DNA from: Diatrype stigma
Taxonomy: Eukaryota > Ascomycota > Sordariomycetes > Xylariales > Diatrypaceae
DNA length: 64,000 bases
Assembly (NCBI GenBank): GCA_022225965.2
Contig: JAKJXP020000018.1
Span: 310,001 to 374,000, forward strand
Reading direction: 5' to 3'
The notes below the pieces were generated by a model. That model had not been told where the DNA came from. It did not search any database and saw only the letters and a list, made by a program, of their open reading frames with translations. Position 1 is the stretch's first letter; the number at the start of each line of letters is the position of its first letter. The position numbers were made by a program, and so were the translations under genes. Shown piece by piece: positions 1 through 11,650 of the stretch.

Positions 1-559
1 ATCGAAGAAAAAGGGCATATTAAAATTTCTTTCCAATTTATGTGGTGCCATTTCGATGGATTCGTGGGATAAGGCAGTTTATATTACGTCTATTACGGGC
101 ATAACGATTGCTTAATTGTTTTGATAATAATTAATAAAAGGTCGAAAGCGTTGGTTATTTCATTTATATATAATTTTTGCTTGTTTTGTTATTTAGGAAT
201 GTTTCGTCGATATTAGCTTTAACTTAAATCCCAAGATTTTAAAAAGTTTATTTGTAAAATTAGAAATAAATTAAGAACTACGGTTATTCGTAATTAATTC
301 CGGTATGCCGTATATGCAAAAAGGTTTTCGGTAATACATTATAACGGCGTTTTTTGCGGTGGCCGTTTTAATATACGGAATTATTCAGAAATGCTTTTTT
401 AAGCGGCAAATTATTATTAATAGGTTATTTTTCCCGGTTTTATTTATTGGCATTAATTTGAAATTTATTATGATATATTGTTAGGTTTTTAATAAAATAG
501 GCAAGGGTTTTAATAATTCCGGGGCTTTATTTTTCGGATACTTAGCCGTTTTATATGGA

Positions 560-3500
560 TAATTTTCCATAAACCGGATAATATTTAAGGCCTATTTTGG
601 CTATTAGTATCTTTAATTTAAGAATTTTTTTGTTTTGTATTAACCTGGATGTTTAATTGTTAATCGGGAATATATTTTAATAAGCAACATTATTTTTAGG
701 TTATTTTTATTAGGTATAATTAGCCGTTTTTTAAAAAGTATTAATTTTTTATTTATAAAGTATTTATAATTATGTATATATATGCCGGAATTAAATGCTT
801 TAATACGATAATGGTTGAATTAATTGCTAATAGCATTGGTTTATAATAACTTATTTATTAAAGCCATTCCGGATAATTCCGAAGGTTTTACGTTATTATT
901 TAATATAAAGATTAAAATGGGAATTACGTTTTTAAAAAGTATTGTAAATAAATTGGAAAAATAAACCACCGGTTATAACGTCGTATTCGTATTTGTTTTT
1001 TCCCTTTTACGAACGAGCTGAAATAAAGTTATCGTATAATATGCGTCGCGCTTGGCCTTTTGTATTTTGAAATCCTTAAATTTCCTTGTTAATACGTTTG
1101 CTAGAACGTTTTCCGATTTTAAACAATAAGTTATTACGAAATTATATTATAATAGCAATTTCGCTTATTTAGTTTATTTTAAATTAAGGAATTGCTTAAT
1201 ATTGAAATATTTTAATGTATAATGATTTATTACGATCGTAAAAGGTTTAGATATTTAAAGGCTAATTAATTCGGCTTTTTAATATTATAAGGCTCGTATT
1301 ATCGTAAGCATTTCCTTATTATGTATGTTATAATTATATTTAGCCTTTTATATTGTTTCCGAGAAATATGTAATAAAATACCAGTTATTCGTTTTCGTAA
1401 GTCTTTAAAATATGGCGTCCGTAATTACTTTATCGAATACGTCCGTTTTTATTCGTATTTCGAAATCGTAATTAAAGTAACGTAATATTAGCGCTTCCAT
1501 TATGTAATGTTTTAGTCGAATAAATGCTACGAGTCGCTTTTCGGTTATGTAAAATAGCTCGTCCTTACGTATTAATTTTTAGAAAGGGCGAATAATTCTT
1601 TTAAATTTTTTAATGAAGCGCTAATAAAAATTATAAAACCCCAGGAACGATTGGATTTTTTTTAAGTTAATTGGAATCTTTTAGTTGTTTATTACTTAAA
1701 CTTTCCTTGGATTTACGAAAATATCTTTCGTATTTATTATAAAGCTTAAATGTTTAGTTTTTATAACGTAAAATTTGCATTTGATTAAGTTTGCTTATAA
1801 GCTAGCTTATTTTAAGCGGGCCAAAACCTTATTAACGTATTATATATGTTTCGTTTTGTTTTTAAAAAAAATTAATATGTTATTAATATATGCATTATAA
1901 AATTGGTTTAAATAATCGAATAACGTATTATTAATAAATCTTTGGAATATAAATGGTTTATTTATTAATCCAAATGGAAGAATCTTATATTTATAAGTGC
2001 CGTATTTCGTACGAAAAGTAATTAAGTCTTATATTTCTTTTTATATTCGGATTTTATAAAAGGCTTAACGAATATCGATCTTGGTAAATATTTTTGCCTT
2101 TAAAATGCGGGCAAGAGTTTCGTTAATTAAAAATAAAAGGTATCGATTTTTTTTCGTTATTGCGTTAAATTTGTAATAATTTATATAGAAACGGAATTTA
2201 TTATTCGGCTTAGGTGCTAATAATATAGGCGCCGTTTAAGGTATCGAATTGGCTTTGATAAATCCTTTTTAAAGGTATTTTATAATATACTTCTGATAAA
2301 TTTCCAGTTTTTTTATAAATATCTTATATAAAGAATTATAATTTAATTTTTTTAGTTATCCGTTAAGTTTTATATAATGGTTTACGTTTGGACGTCATTC
2401 GGTTAACCTATTTGATTCGACCTTATTAAAAACATCCAAGTAATTATAATGCTCTTTCGGAATTAACCGTTTATAGGCGTTCCGTAGCGTTTCGTTGTCC
2501 TATATTAAAGGGTATATCCGTATTTTTTTATTAACGATAATGCGTTTTATTTCGTATAACGACGTATTTTGGATTGGAATGGTTTTTGCTAAATATAAGA
2601 AGGCCATTGCATTAATAAAGGCAAGATCGAAGGGTCGTATTCGATGTTATTCGAAATAGTTTTTTTCGAATTTATAAGGTCTTTATGTATTACGTTTTAA
2701 ATATGGATTATTTTTTTCTATATGGACTGGTTGGTTTAATATTTCGATATACGCATTATTATTTTTTTTTATTAATCGTTAAGGTATCGTTTTATTTATG
2801 CAATATTAGGGTTTAAAAAAGTAACGATATTTAATTAAATAAATATTAGGGTTATTTTGGAAATAAATAAATTTATATCGGTTTTAAGACTGGGTTCCTT
2901 TCTTTGAACTTTTAGCTTTTCGATTCGTTTTTAGATAAATTTAAGGACTTAATTTTCGTAATTGTTTATTATAGGATCCTTTTTAAAAAGTTACGGTACC
3001 TCTTTGTAATTTTATAATAACTTCTCGGGATTTTCTGGTTTATCGGGAACGTATTTAACGGTTATTCGTTAATCTTTCGAATTTACTTTTATAGGGATTG
3101 TTATAACGACGGGGTGGAATTTTATTAATCGGTACCGTTCGTTATGGCGTCGCTTGTTTTTTTTTTTGCATCAGGAAATTCCGGCGTCGGGCATTCTTTC
3201 GGTATTTCCCGTTCGTATCCGGCAATAACTTTTCGAAATGGTTCATGAAAATATCGTATAAAGGTTTCGGATTCCAGGAATCTGGAAATTTTAATAATTA
3301 ATAAAAAACTAATATATCGACCTTATATAATTTAAATTACGTTTTGCCGATAATAATATTCCATTTTATATCGATAATTATAAAAGGAATACGATTTAAC
3401 GTTTTTCTTTTAATACGGAAGCTTAATGCTAATATAGCATCGATTAATTGGATTGCCTTGCCGTTAAAGCCTTTAATCCGATAAAAATCAAATTTAACCA

Positions 3501-3930
3501 ATAGTTTTGGTTTTAAGTATCGTAATATTCGTTTAGCAAATTATATACTTATAAATAAATAACCGTTAATTTCCGTATCGGCTAAAATAATATGCGCAGT
3601 TAAAAATAATCCATTAAAAGTTATATAATTAGTAAATAAAAAAGAATCTCTTTTTAATATTAATCGCAAAAAATTAAAGGGTATTTTCTTAACGCTTAAT
3701 TCCTTAATAAACACTTTCCTTAAGCGGAAATTTAATTCTTCCAGGGCGTTTAATTTTCCGAATTAGAATTATGCCCCTTTAAAATCTTTTCTTTATTCGA
3801 TTCGGGAGCTGGATTCCGGCAAAATCGTTTTATTAAGGCGGCAATTCGGGCTTTTCGGTTTTCGGATGTTCCGTTTTTTTAAAAACAGTCCCGTAAAATA
3901 TAACCGGTTTGTTTGCAATTAAAGCATCGT
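560..3930 (-). pseudogene. gag-pol relic of the Ty3/gypsy element
   Basis: Read on the minus strand, five family motifs survive. The gag knuckle (3885-3926) has spacing C-x2-C-x4-Y-x4-C, so its histidine is now tyrosine. The protease active site reads DTE instead of DTG (3571-3579). RT keeps an FTKID block followed by a stop (2041-2100), and its catalytic box reads YINN where the family has YxDD (1879-1890). RNase H keeps a recognisable tether ending in a LANVLTRK-like string (about 1060-1090). Integrase keeps its HPG zinc-finger signature (643-651). Both catalytic aspartates of RT are lost, so the copy is dead. Each listed change is a single C/T or G/A transition. The relic continues past the left edge. 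Confidence 0.85.
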
Positions 3931-5739
3931 TTTTTTCGGAAAAACTTCTTAAGGTTTTTTTTGAATAAGCGAGGTCGTTTATTATTATTTCGTTTTTAAG
4001 GGCGGTTAATAATGGTAACCGAAATAGCCGGAATCGAAATTCGATTCGCTTTATTTGTATTAATAAAGGTATTATTTTTTTGGCGAAAAAACGAAAATTA
4101 TTAACTTGCAAAAACGCATTAGCGTTTTCCGTAATTAATAAAGTATATTGGTTAAAGTTTATCGATTTGTCGGTTTAGGCCATAACCAGGTTTATTTAAA
4201 AACGCCAAACGAGGCGCTTTTTAAATTTATATTTTTATTAAGTCTTAATTAATCGAATAAAACCTACGAAACGAATAAATTAATTCTTAAAAATTTGGAA
4301 ATTTTTTAACTTATCCATTTATAGCTTAATAAAAACTGCTTCGTTTTTTTTCCGATTATTGGAATTATGGTATTTATTTTATAAATAAATTATTAAGGCG
4401 TTAAAAATAAAAAAAGAATTAAGATATTTTTTATCGAAATAAAGAAGGGTATTTTATATGGCGTTGCCTTTAAAGTAGGACTTAATTTCGGCCTATTTGG
4501 TACGATCGGAAGCGAAATAATTATGGTTTATTTTTAAGCGATCCTTTATTAATTCGTATTAACTTTTAAATGACATTTTGTTTTAATTTATTTTATTAAA
4601 AAAATCGGGAATTACAATTTTGCCGCTTTTTTTAAAGCCTTTAGTAATTACGTTAATAATTATATTAGCCGTTTGTAGTCGTTTTTTGAATTAATTAATT
4701 TCGTTTTATTAATCGTTAATTTTTTTTTATTTTTTTTTTAAAACAGTAAAAAAATTTGCCATATTTTCTTGGAAAAAGGAATTCCGAAAATCCGATTCGT
4801 AATTAGCATTATTGTTTTTGGTATTTTTTTATGGCCGATTTTTTTTGCATTAAGCCATTTCTTTATCGTATTTTTCGACGAAGCAATGGGCCTATTCGAA
4901 AAAGTCCTCGATATTGCTAGTAACGGTTTTAATGGCGTTAATTAATTCGTTACGTTATATATATGCTACGTATAAGGCGAAAATGGCAATTTTAAATTCC
5001 AAAAATAAATGCTTAAAGTAATTTTCGTATATATATATAAAAGCAAAAAGAATTAAATTATTATTTAATTAAGGCTAGATTTTTTTATTTTTAGCAATAA
5101 TAAGTCGGTAAAAAACAAAAAGTCCATTAGAATTAGTTAAATATAATTCCGTAAAGTGCTTAATTTTTTTTTTCTAATCCTTATCGTAATCCAGTTTCGT
5201 TTGGAAAAGAAATTTGGAGAAATTTTCTTTAGGGCAGATTTTTTTAAATTCTTCATAAAGGTTAAGCTCGATTTTTTTTTTAGTTTCGATATTAATTGTT
5301 TTAATAAATGCAATGTTAGCCCTATAGCGGATATAACGAATGGCATTAAATCGACGTCGCAGTTCGGTTTCGGGCTTTTTTTTGGAAACGGTAGCGATGT
5401 ATCTTTTGAGATTAAATTGGATCTTTTTTTCGGTACGCGCTTAAAAAACGGCCTTTTTTTCGGGGATTCGGGCTATATTTGTTATGGCGGGATTTTTCGG
5501 TATTTTTCGGGGTTCGGAATTAATGATGTAATTAATTGATTAATTTATATTTTTCTTTATTCGTTTTAATTTAATAGGATATTTATGCTTTTTTAAGCAA
5601 ATAAAGCAAGCTTTAAATTATGTTACGGGATTAATGGGCTTTATAAAAAATAAATAAATTCCCAGTTAAAATTGTAAAATCTAAAGCTAAAGAAAGAAAG
5701 AAGAAAAAAATAAATACAGGAATAAAGGTATAAACGTAT

Positions 5740-5845
5740 AAGTAAAGAAGGGCTAGTTGCTAAAGAGCGCTAGTCCGCATTTGGGAATGTACATATAACC
5801 CTTTAGCACCTCTGTATATATACAGCCTATGTGTATTATAACATT
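5740..5845. other. Less-mutated strip within the AT-rich block
   Basis: This roughly 100-base strip has visibly more G+C than its flanks and lacks their TpA-saturated texture. It may be part of the retrotransposon 5' leader or LTR, or an older insertion. I see no ORF and could not assign termini. Confidence 0.35.
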
Positions 5846-6272
5846 AATTACGGAAAATACGTATACGAAATTTTTTAAATTCGCCAGCGCTATTAAAAAT
5901 AAAAACAAAACTTACATTCCTTTTTAAAAAGGTTTAATTTAAACGGCTCGTAAACGCCTCGGTTTATAAGATTTAGCTATTACGTTGCTTATTTTAATTC
6001 CCGCATTAAATATCGTTCATATTAACGTCGCCGCAACGAAGGCCAAATTCGTTTAAGCCGGTAAAAACGATAATTAAGATTTCGATCCTATTATATAATT
6101 TGCCGGAATATCGGAAAAAAAAAGTAAGGATTAATAAAAAAATTAAGAATTAATAATTAAGGATTAACGTATATTAAGAATTAATGAATATTTAAGAAAA
6201 AATGAATATTTAATACGGAAGAATTATTCGAAAAAAAGGAAAATTAATTAATAATACCACGTTGCCGCTTTC

Positions 6273-6440
6273 GTTATTACGCCGCATTATATTGCAATTA
6301 TATTAAATTATTAATCGATAATATCGCGTTATAACTTAAATGCCTTCGTTATTGCGCCATATTACATTATAATTATATTATATTATTAATTAATAATACT
6401 ACGTTATATTACGTTATTAATCGATAATACCGCGCTATAA
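6273..6440. repeat. RIP-degenerated tandem duplication
   Basis: Two imperfect copies of a unit of about 75 bases lie next to each other (about 6273-6335 and 6348-6412), with a partial third. They share the core ATTATATTA..ATTATTAAT..ATAAT and differ mainly by transitions. This looks like a tandem repeat later altered by RIP. Confidence 0.45.
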
Positions 6441-6758
6441 CTTGTTACATCGTATTAAATTAACGCCTTAAAAAAACATTCATATCCATTATATCGAAAT
6501 TATATTTGCAGCTTTTAAAATATAGCTACATTATATGTTTACGTTAATTTCGAAAAAGGGTTATAAGGTTACGTAACCTTATAAATCCCTTAATACCTTT
6601 AAATATAAAGCTTTTATAGTTATATTATATTTATTATAACCTAGCTAAAATAATAACAAATTACATAACCCATTAATATTAACATTTAACGCATATTTGG
6701 TTTTTATTTAAAGCAACATAAGAAAGCCTAAATATAAAGTGCTAAATACTCTTATAAT

Positions 6759-6989
6759 TGTTACGATAGCCACAGGTGCAATACTACATACAGCCAGAAT
6801 GTACATACAAGAAGATAAGGATAAGGAACAGGACAAGTGGGTCCAGCACTGGAACCGCAGCACCTACCAAAGCAACAGTCTTCCTGCTTCTGCTGTTTAA
6901 TTCCTTCCTTTCCTTTCTTCTTCAGCTTAGAATTTTACATAGCTAATGGAATTCGGATTTGCGAAACGAAGCCATAACAGCCCGTAACA
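6759..6989. mobile_element. Solo LTR (231 bp) with 5-bp target site duplication
   Basis: The segment starts TGTTACG and ends CGTAACA, a perfect 7-bp terminal inverted repeat with the canonical TG..CA LTR ends. It is flanked on both sides by ATAAT (6754-6758 and 6990-6994), as expected from integrase-mediated insertion. No internal retrotransposon sequence lies beside it, so it is best read as a solo LTR left by LTR-LTR recombination. Its composition is ordinary and not AT-saturated, unlike the block to its left, so it seems to have escaped heavy RIP. I cannot tell which family it belongs to or its orientation. Confidence 0.85.
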
Positions 6990-6994
6990 ATAAT

Positions 6995-9500
6995 CTCATT
7001 GTAAAGTCTCTTTAGGTATCTATTTCCTTCGCTCGGCCGTAGGCTATTATAAGAGGTTCTGTATTCTAAGAGAGAATACGGAAGAAGTTTTAACTTAGTC
7101 ATGAGAGTAATTTATTCTAATCAACTGCTACGTGGTCTGAAAGCCCAAAAGTCTTATCCAGAGTAGGTATACTCCAAATCAATATCATCGACTTTTCCAT
7201 ATATTTTGGAGCAAGGGCTGCCTTTCCGCAGTTTGGCGTGGCCAGGAATCTCATGTCAAATGGAAACCTGGAAACATGTCTCGGGGAAATGAGGCACGTA
7301 CTTGGCTCATGCAGAGCATCAGTGGTAGTCCTGCTTGCAATTATAACAGAAAACAGAAAGGAGAGAGAGAGAGAGAGGGGGGGGGGGGGGGGGGGAGAAA
7401 AGAAAAAGGAAACGGCTAGATAGACACAGCAACAAAGCGAAGTTTTTGTTAGAACCACATGATACTTTGCCTGTGATTACAATAGTTTGGCCACCTTTTT
7501 TCCATCTCGCTCAGCAATTTCTGGATATTAATCACGACTGAGCATCCTTTGACCAAGCTCAAGTCACCGACGTAGGCGAGGCTTAGGGCCATGTTGCCTT
7601 CGAGTTGGTATTAAGGCAATTTCCTCGTTGAATGTCGTTGTCCATGATCTGCGTAAGGCTTGTTGTTGCTTGGGCTGGTGAACCGAGCCGTCGCCGATAA
7701 TAAAGATGGTAGCATTCGTGAACCCCGTCAATAGGAACATGAAGGATGCGTATACCTTCTTCTTAGGCTTGGTCTTTTTGCCCTTCCGCCCCTACCCCTT
7801 TTCTATTATCAATACATGCTAGGGTATCTTGGTCAGCATGGTATCGACGACTGGACACTATACAGTAAAGCTTATAGTAACATATAGCTACCTTCACTGC
7901 TGTAACAACGCCCCTGTGATTAGAGAGCGATGTAACCTGCTAAATATAATACGATGTGAGGCTATATTACTTCTAGTATGATAACCTCAAGCCGCAATCG
8001 TAGCGCACTGCCATGCATTGTAGTCTTGACCCATATGCTGCTATCTTTTCGTCCGAGTGTTTTCTTACCTAAACGTATGCGAACAGAAGGACAGAAACAA
8101 GGAGAGGGCTTCAGGTTCTTCACGTGCCAAGACACTCCCATACGGTTGAGATCGTGAAGGCTTTCAGCGAAGCCTGACAATCGATTGGTGACTTGGCTCC
8201 CACCCTCGGATTCGTTGGGCATTGCTATAGCCTGACACCGCTATTCCTAGCCCCCCCCCCCCCCTCAGCAACCGTATTGCAGATTCTACAATACCATCCT
8301 ACAATACGTTGACTCTTCAGTGTCCTTTGAGTGCATTAGCGCTGACCTTGATATTGTTTCATGACCGGGAGATGGGATCTAGTTGTTCATAGTAGATTGC
8401 CATTCGCACTGATATGGTGGAGGTTTGGCAGCTCGAAGCAAGGGGGACGAGCCGCGAAAGTCAATATGAAGTATAACAAAGAACCAAGCCACATGCCAAT
8501 AAGCGAGCTGGGGTGTAACTGGCATGGAAACCCGTAAAGGGATTTGCAGACTCGGGACCAACAAGGAACTCACGCTCGGCCTTGGCGGCGAGTAAATAAT
8601 GCATTGCGTTGTATACGTTCAGCATTGTACAGTAACGGGTGAAAATTGGGGGTGGAGAGCACGAGTGCAGTCTCCGACAGGTTACATCTGTAGGAAGAAG
8701 TTCTACCTAGTGCAGTCGCTCATCTGGTCTACACACTACACTACGTAACCGGATGGTTGGCTCCAAGGTTCTTCGTGGTTCTTCGTGGCAGCATTGTCGC
8801 GCTGTGTTTGGCTGATGGCTGAGGGGCACGTCGGCTTTAACGATGCGACCGAATGGAAAGAGGCGGATGGTCGATGGCAGGTATCAGTAGGTATCAGTGA
8901 ATGGTCATGCTTACGATCGTCAGCTGCGGGTGCGGGACCAGTTTGAGTCAGAGAAATTTTCCTGATCGCGCCCGAGCCTGAGTCGTACCTAGTCTGCCTA
9001 CCGGTAGTTAGGTCAATTTATAATGCGACCTGGTTTACCTAGGTAGGTAGACTGTAGGTAGACGGTAGACGGTAGACGGTAGACGGCAGACGGCAGACGG
9101 TAGATAGGAAGGATCCGGAGTGTGAAGCGGTTCGTGGAATGGATGCACGGCGCAGGTATTAACTCGTTACCTATTACGCCCTATTACCTGCCTATCGATC
9201 ATCTTCCCGTTCTCATCAATTATTCCCTCAGTCCCTCGGTCCCTCCCATCTCTGTCGCTGCTGCCCTGGACAGCCTGCCCAGGTGGTGAAAGAGGAAATA
9301 GGTAGCGTCGTTGTGCCACAGTCCGCCCTTTAAATCTCCCTTTCGGGAAAAGAACCCATCATTCCTTCTTTCGCAGTTGTGCACTAGCTAAAGTTGGGGA
9401 CGAAACTGCCAGGTTTAATTGATGTTGGGTGCTGATGATGCGGATGATGATAATGAGACATAATGGAAACATGTAGATTTGGTTCTCCGCAAACGGACAT
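6995..9500. other. Intergenic; no supported gene
   Basis: No convincing coding region. The stretch contains a GA run followed by 19 consecutive G (7377-7395), a run of 14 C (8251-8264), and a 7-bp TAGACGG-like tandem array (about 9061-9105) next to TAGGTAGGTAG motifs. A short open stretch on the minus strand at about 7440-7600 could be a gene relic, but I cannot assign it to a family. Confidence 0.5.
7377..7395 (+). repeat. 19-base G homopolymer after a GA repeat
   Basis: A (GA)n tract from about 7361 runs directly into 19 consecutive G. It may form a G-quadruplex and is likely length-variable or prone to sequencing error. Confidence 0.9.
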
Positions 9501-9976
9501 AACCAGCCTTTTGGGGTTTAGCCGTGGCTGTTGGATGTTCATGTAGTTGTATACCATGTAGTTACCGTTGCCTTCGTGGCTATTCCCATACCTGCCTATG
9601 TACCTATGTACTTGCTCAGACGGATCCTCAGATCTCTATCACCGGCTACGGGAAAAGCCATGCTATAACCGCTACAGACCGAGGTATCTTTTGTTTAGCG
9701 CCCAAGTGTGTGATGGATTGATTAACCGTGCCACTATAAATAAGTACGTACAGAGGAAGTCGGTAGGCTCTGCACGTGACGATGAAACGATACCACATGA
9801 GGCAAGACTGCGATGCAGCAATGCAGGGGCGTGGTATGTAATCAAGGGTACGAGGAGGTGCCACCAGACCCAGCTGCCCAGACAGCCAGACCGGGGGCGG
9901 CAGGGGGTCCTGGGGCTGGTACCTACTGGGACTCCAGCTGGGCGTATGTACCTACGTACAATACGGGGACTAACCA

Positions 9977-10020
9977 CCTTACCGCGCGGGGGGGGTTTTT
10001 GGAGACGGTCCCGGTGATCG
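9977..10020 (+). repeat. Left arm of a 44-bp inverted repeat pair
   Basis: Begins CCTTACCGCGC, continues through a G run, and ends near GGTCCCGGTGATCG. The reverse complement of 10841-10884 matches it almost base for base (one G/T difference and a shift of one base between the G run and the T run). Confidence 0.85.
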
Positions 10021-10215
10021 ATACGGCGCTAGAGACAGTTACAAAATTTGGTGCTGGTCTCCAAATATCCGACATAATCTCTAGGATCATAACCCATACA
10101 AGCCCATGCTAATACCTGGCCACCGTCACCGGACGGAAGTCACTATTTTACCTAGGACCACTTTAAGTCCAAGACCGTTTCCAGCTGCCCAGACCGTCTG
10201 TATAAATCACCCACC

Positions 10216-10442
10216 CAAATTACAGTACTGCACTTACAATTGCACCTACAACTGCACCTACAGCTGCATACCTACAGCTGCATACCTACAGCTGTACAGC
10301 TGCACACCTACAGCTGTACCTATACCTGTAATTGCACCTACAATTGCACCGCTACAGCAGCGCTGCTGCAGTACGTACATACAGCTGTATTGCTACAGCT
10401 GTATTGCTACAGCTGTATTGCTACAGCTGTATTGCTACAGCT
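10216..10442 (+). repeat. CAGCTG-rich tandem repeats, including a 14-bp array
   Basis: From about 10380 to 10442 the 14-base unit ACAGCTGTATTGCT is repeated four times and ends in a partial copy. Upstream (about 10230-10330) looser copies of ACCTACAGCTGCAT and ACCTACAATTGC alternate. The reading frames through it are low-complexity artefacts. Confidence 0.85.
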
Positions 10443-10534
10443 GACCTGCACCGGCAAAACCTGGGCTGTAGGTGGCTATATATAAACAAATAAGCTAGGT
10501 GCTTGTATGTGACTGTATGACTAGTAGTAAATTT

Positions 10535-10602
10535 CTGATTGGCGTAGTGGTTAAACTTTAAGCTGTAAACCGTAAGTGCAGGATTCGAATCCCGACCGTA
10601 AA
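10535..10602 (+). other. tRNA-like / SINE-like sequence with Pol III A and B boxes
   Basis: TGGCGTAGTGGT (about 10540-10551) resembles a tRNA A box and GGATTCGAATCC (10581-10592) a B box, at normal tRNA spacing. The acceptor and T stems do not pair properly, so it is not a working tRNA. An AT-rich stretch follows (10603-10740). A second A/B-box-like pair in the same orientation lies at about 10786-10848. This suggests a decayed tRNA-derived SINE inside the inverted-repeat-bounded interval. Confidence 0.4.
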
Positions 10603-10840
10603 AATATCTTTATATTTAATAACGTAATAATATTATATAATTAAATATCGCTTATAATAATATTATCTAAATAAATAATAATATATATATATTTTTAAGA
10701 ATTTATATATTGGTATAAGATTATCTTTAAAATTCAAGACCGTCTTGAAATTTTAAGACCGTCCCTTAAAAAAAAATCGTCTTGGCCGCTAGTCAGTCTT
10801 TTGAAAGTCCTCAACCAAGGACCGTCCCTACTACTGGATT

Positions 10841-10884
10841 CGATCCCCGGGACCGTCTCCAAAACCCCCCCCCGCGCGGTAAGG
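10841..10884 (-). repeat. Right arm of a 44-bp inverted repeat pair
   Basis: Inverted partner of 9977-10020. The pair encloses 820 bases and could be the termini of a small non-autonomous element. I see no clear target site duplication outside the arms (left flank ..ACTAACCA, right flank CACATAAT..). Confidence 0.85.
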
Positions 10885-11650
10885 CACATAATCACATAGT
10901 ACTGGAACTCAACACGCACCACTCTTTTTTCGCGAAGCAGAATCTTGACACCCAGCACCCAGCATTGAGCCAGAGCCAAAGCGAGCAACCATGAGCAATC
11001 CCGCCGCCGTTTATTGTGCACTGCTCCCAAAAACGAGGAAAATGAGACCAAAGCCCCAAACTTACCAAAGAAACCAGCAAAATGGCATGGCTACCAGGCT
11101 CCCCCCATAATAACCACAACTTTTCCTTCCCTTCTTCAACTTTATCATCAACCACGTCCCTCTCAACACCATCGCCTTCAAAATACTTGCATCCTGCTAC
11201 TGTTCCTATTGTCACCACCAAACCGCCGGCACAACCACCACCACCACCACCCACCACCCATCACCCATCACCTACCCCCCCGTCTGTCTTCCCAACTAAT
11301 AAAATCTCTACCCGCCGAAACCATCACCACCACCAACCCTGCACCACCACTTCCAACACAATAATAGAATAATACCCGCACAGGCGGGCACTCTAGCACT
11401 TGCTTATCGCCGAAACCCAGTTTCGCACCACGCCCGACGGGGATTCAAAAGAACCTGAACTCCCTCACGCCCTATTGTTACCGGACCACCTCAGCAGAGT
11501 TTTCACCTTCTTGACCACCACAACAGTGCAGCCTCAACAGCACCAGGCTAAGGACTTGACAAAGAACAACAGGCCATCGCGACATCGTCTCTGGACCTCC
11601 AATTCTGTTGGACATAGTTCACGCACTTTATTTCATTAAACCAAGTCACG

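Larger units (their letters stand above)
1..5900 (-). mobile_element. RIP-degraded Ty3/gypsy LTR retrotransposon (3' part beyond left edge)
   Basis: This is an AT-rich block whose minus strand keeps the Ty3/gypsy order. A gag CCHC knuckle relic lies at 3885-3926, an aspartic protease relic near 3571-3579, reverse transcriptase at about 2100-1860, RNase H at about 1260-1060, and the integrase HHCC region at about 725-560. The protease-RT-RNaseH-integrase order separates Ty3/gypsy from Ty1/copia. Integrase core and the 3' LTR should lie left of position 1. The 5' LTR was not delimited, so the right limit is approximate. Stops in every frame and replacements such as D to N, G to E and H to Y fit C-to-T/G-to-A mutation by RIP. 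The element cannot encode working proteins. Confidence 0.88.

Noticed and set aside
5156..5539. 127-residue Phe-rich plus-strand frame
   Set aside because: It lies in RIP-mutated DNA antisense to the retrotransposon gag region. The Phe/Lys richness comes from T runs.
7440..7610. Minus-strand stretch reading GNMALSLAYVGDLSLVK, faintly ankyrin-like
   Set aside because: Only one repeat-like segment, no adjacent repeats and stops nearby. The resemblance could be chance.
9061..9105. Possible CRISPR-like spaced repeats
   Set aside because: The 7-bp units are directly contiguous with no spacers, so this is a simple tandem repeat in a eukaryotic genome.
10892..11372. Pro/His- and Gly-rich frames upstream of ies4
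   Set aside because: They come from CACCAC/CCACCA runs in the promoter or 5' UTR. Low complexity only.
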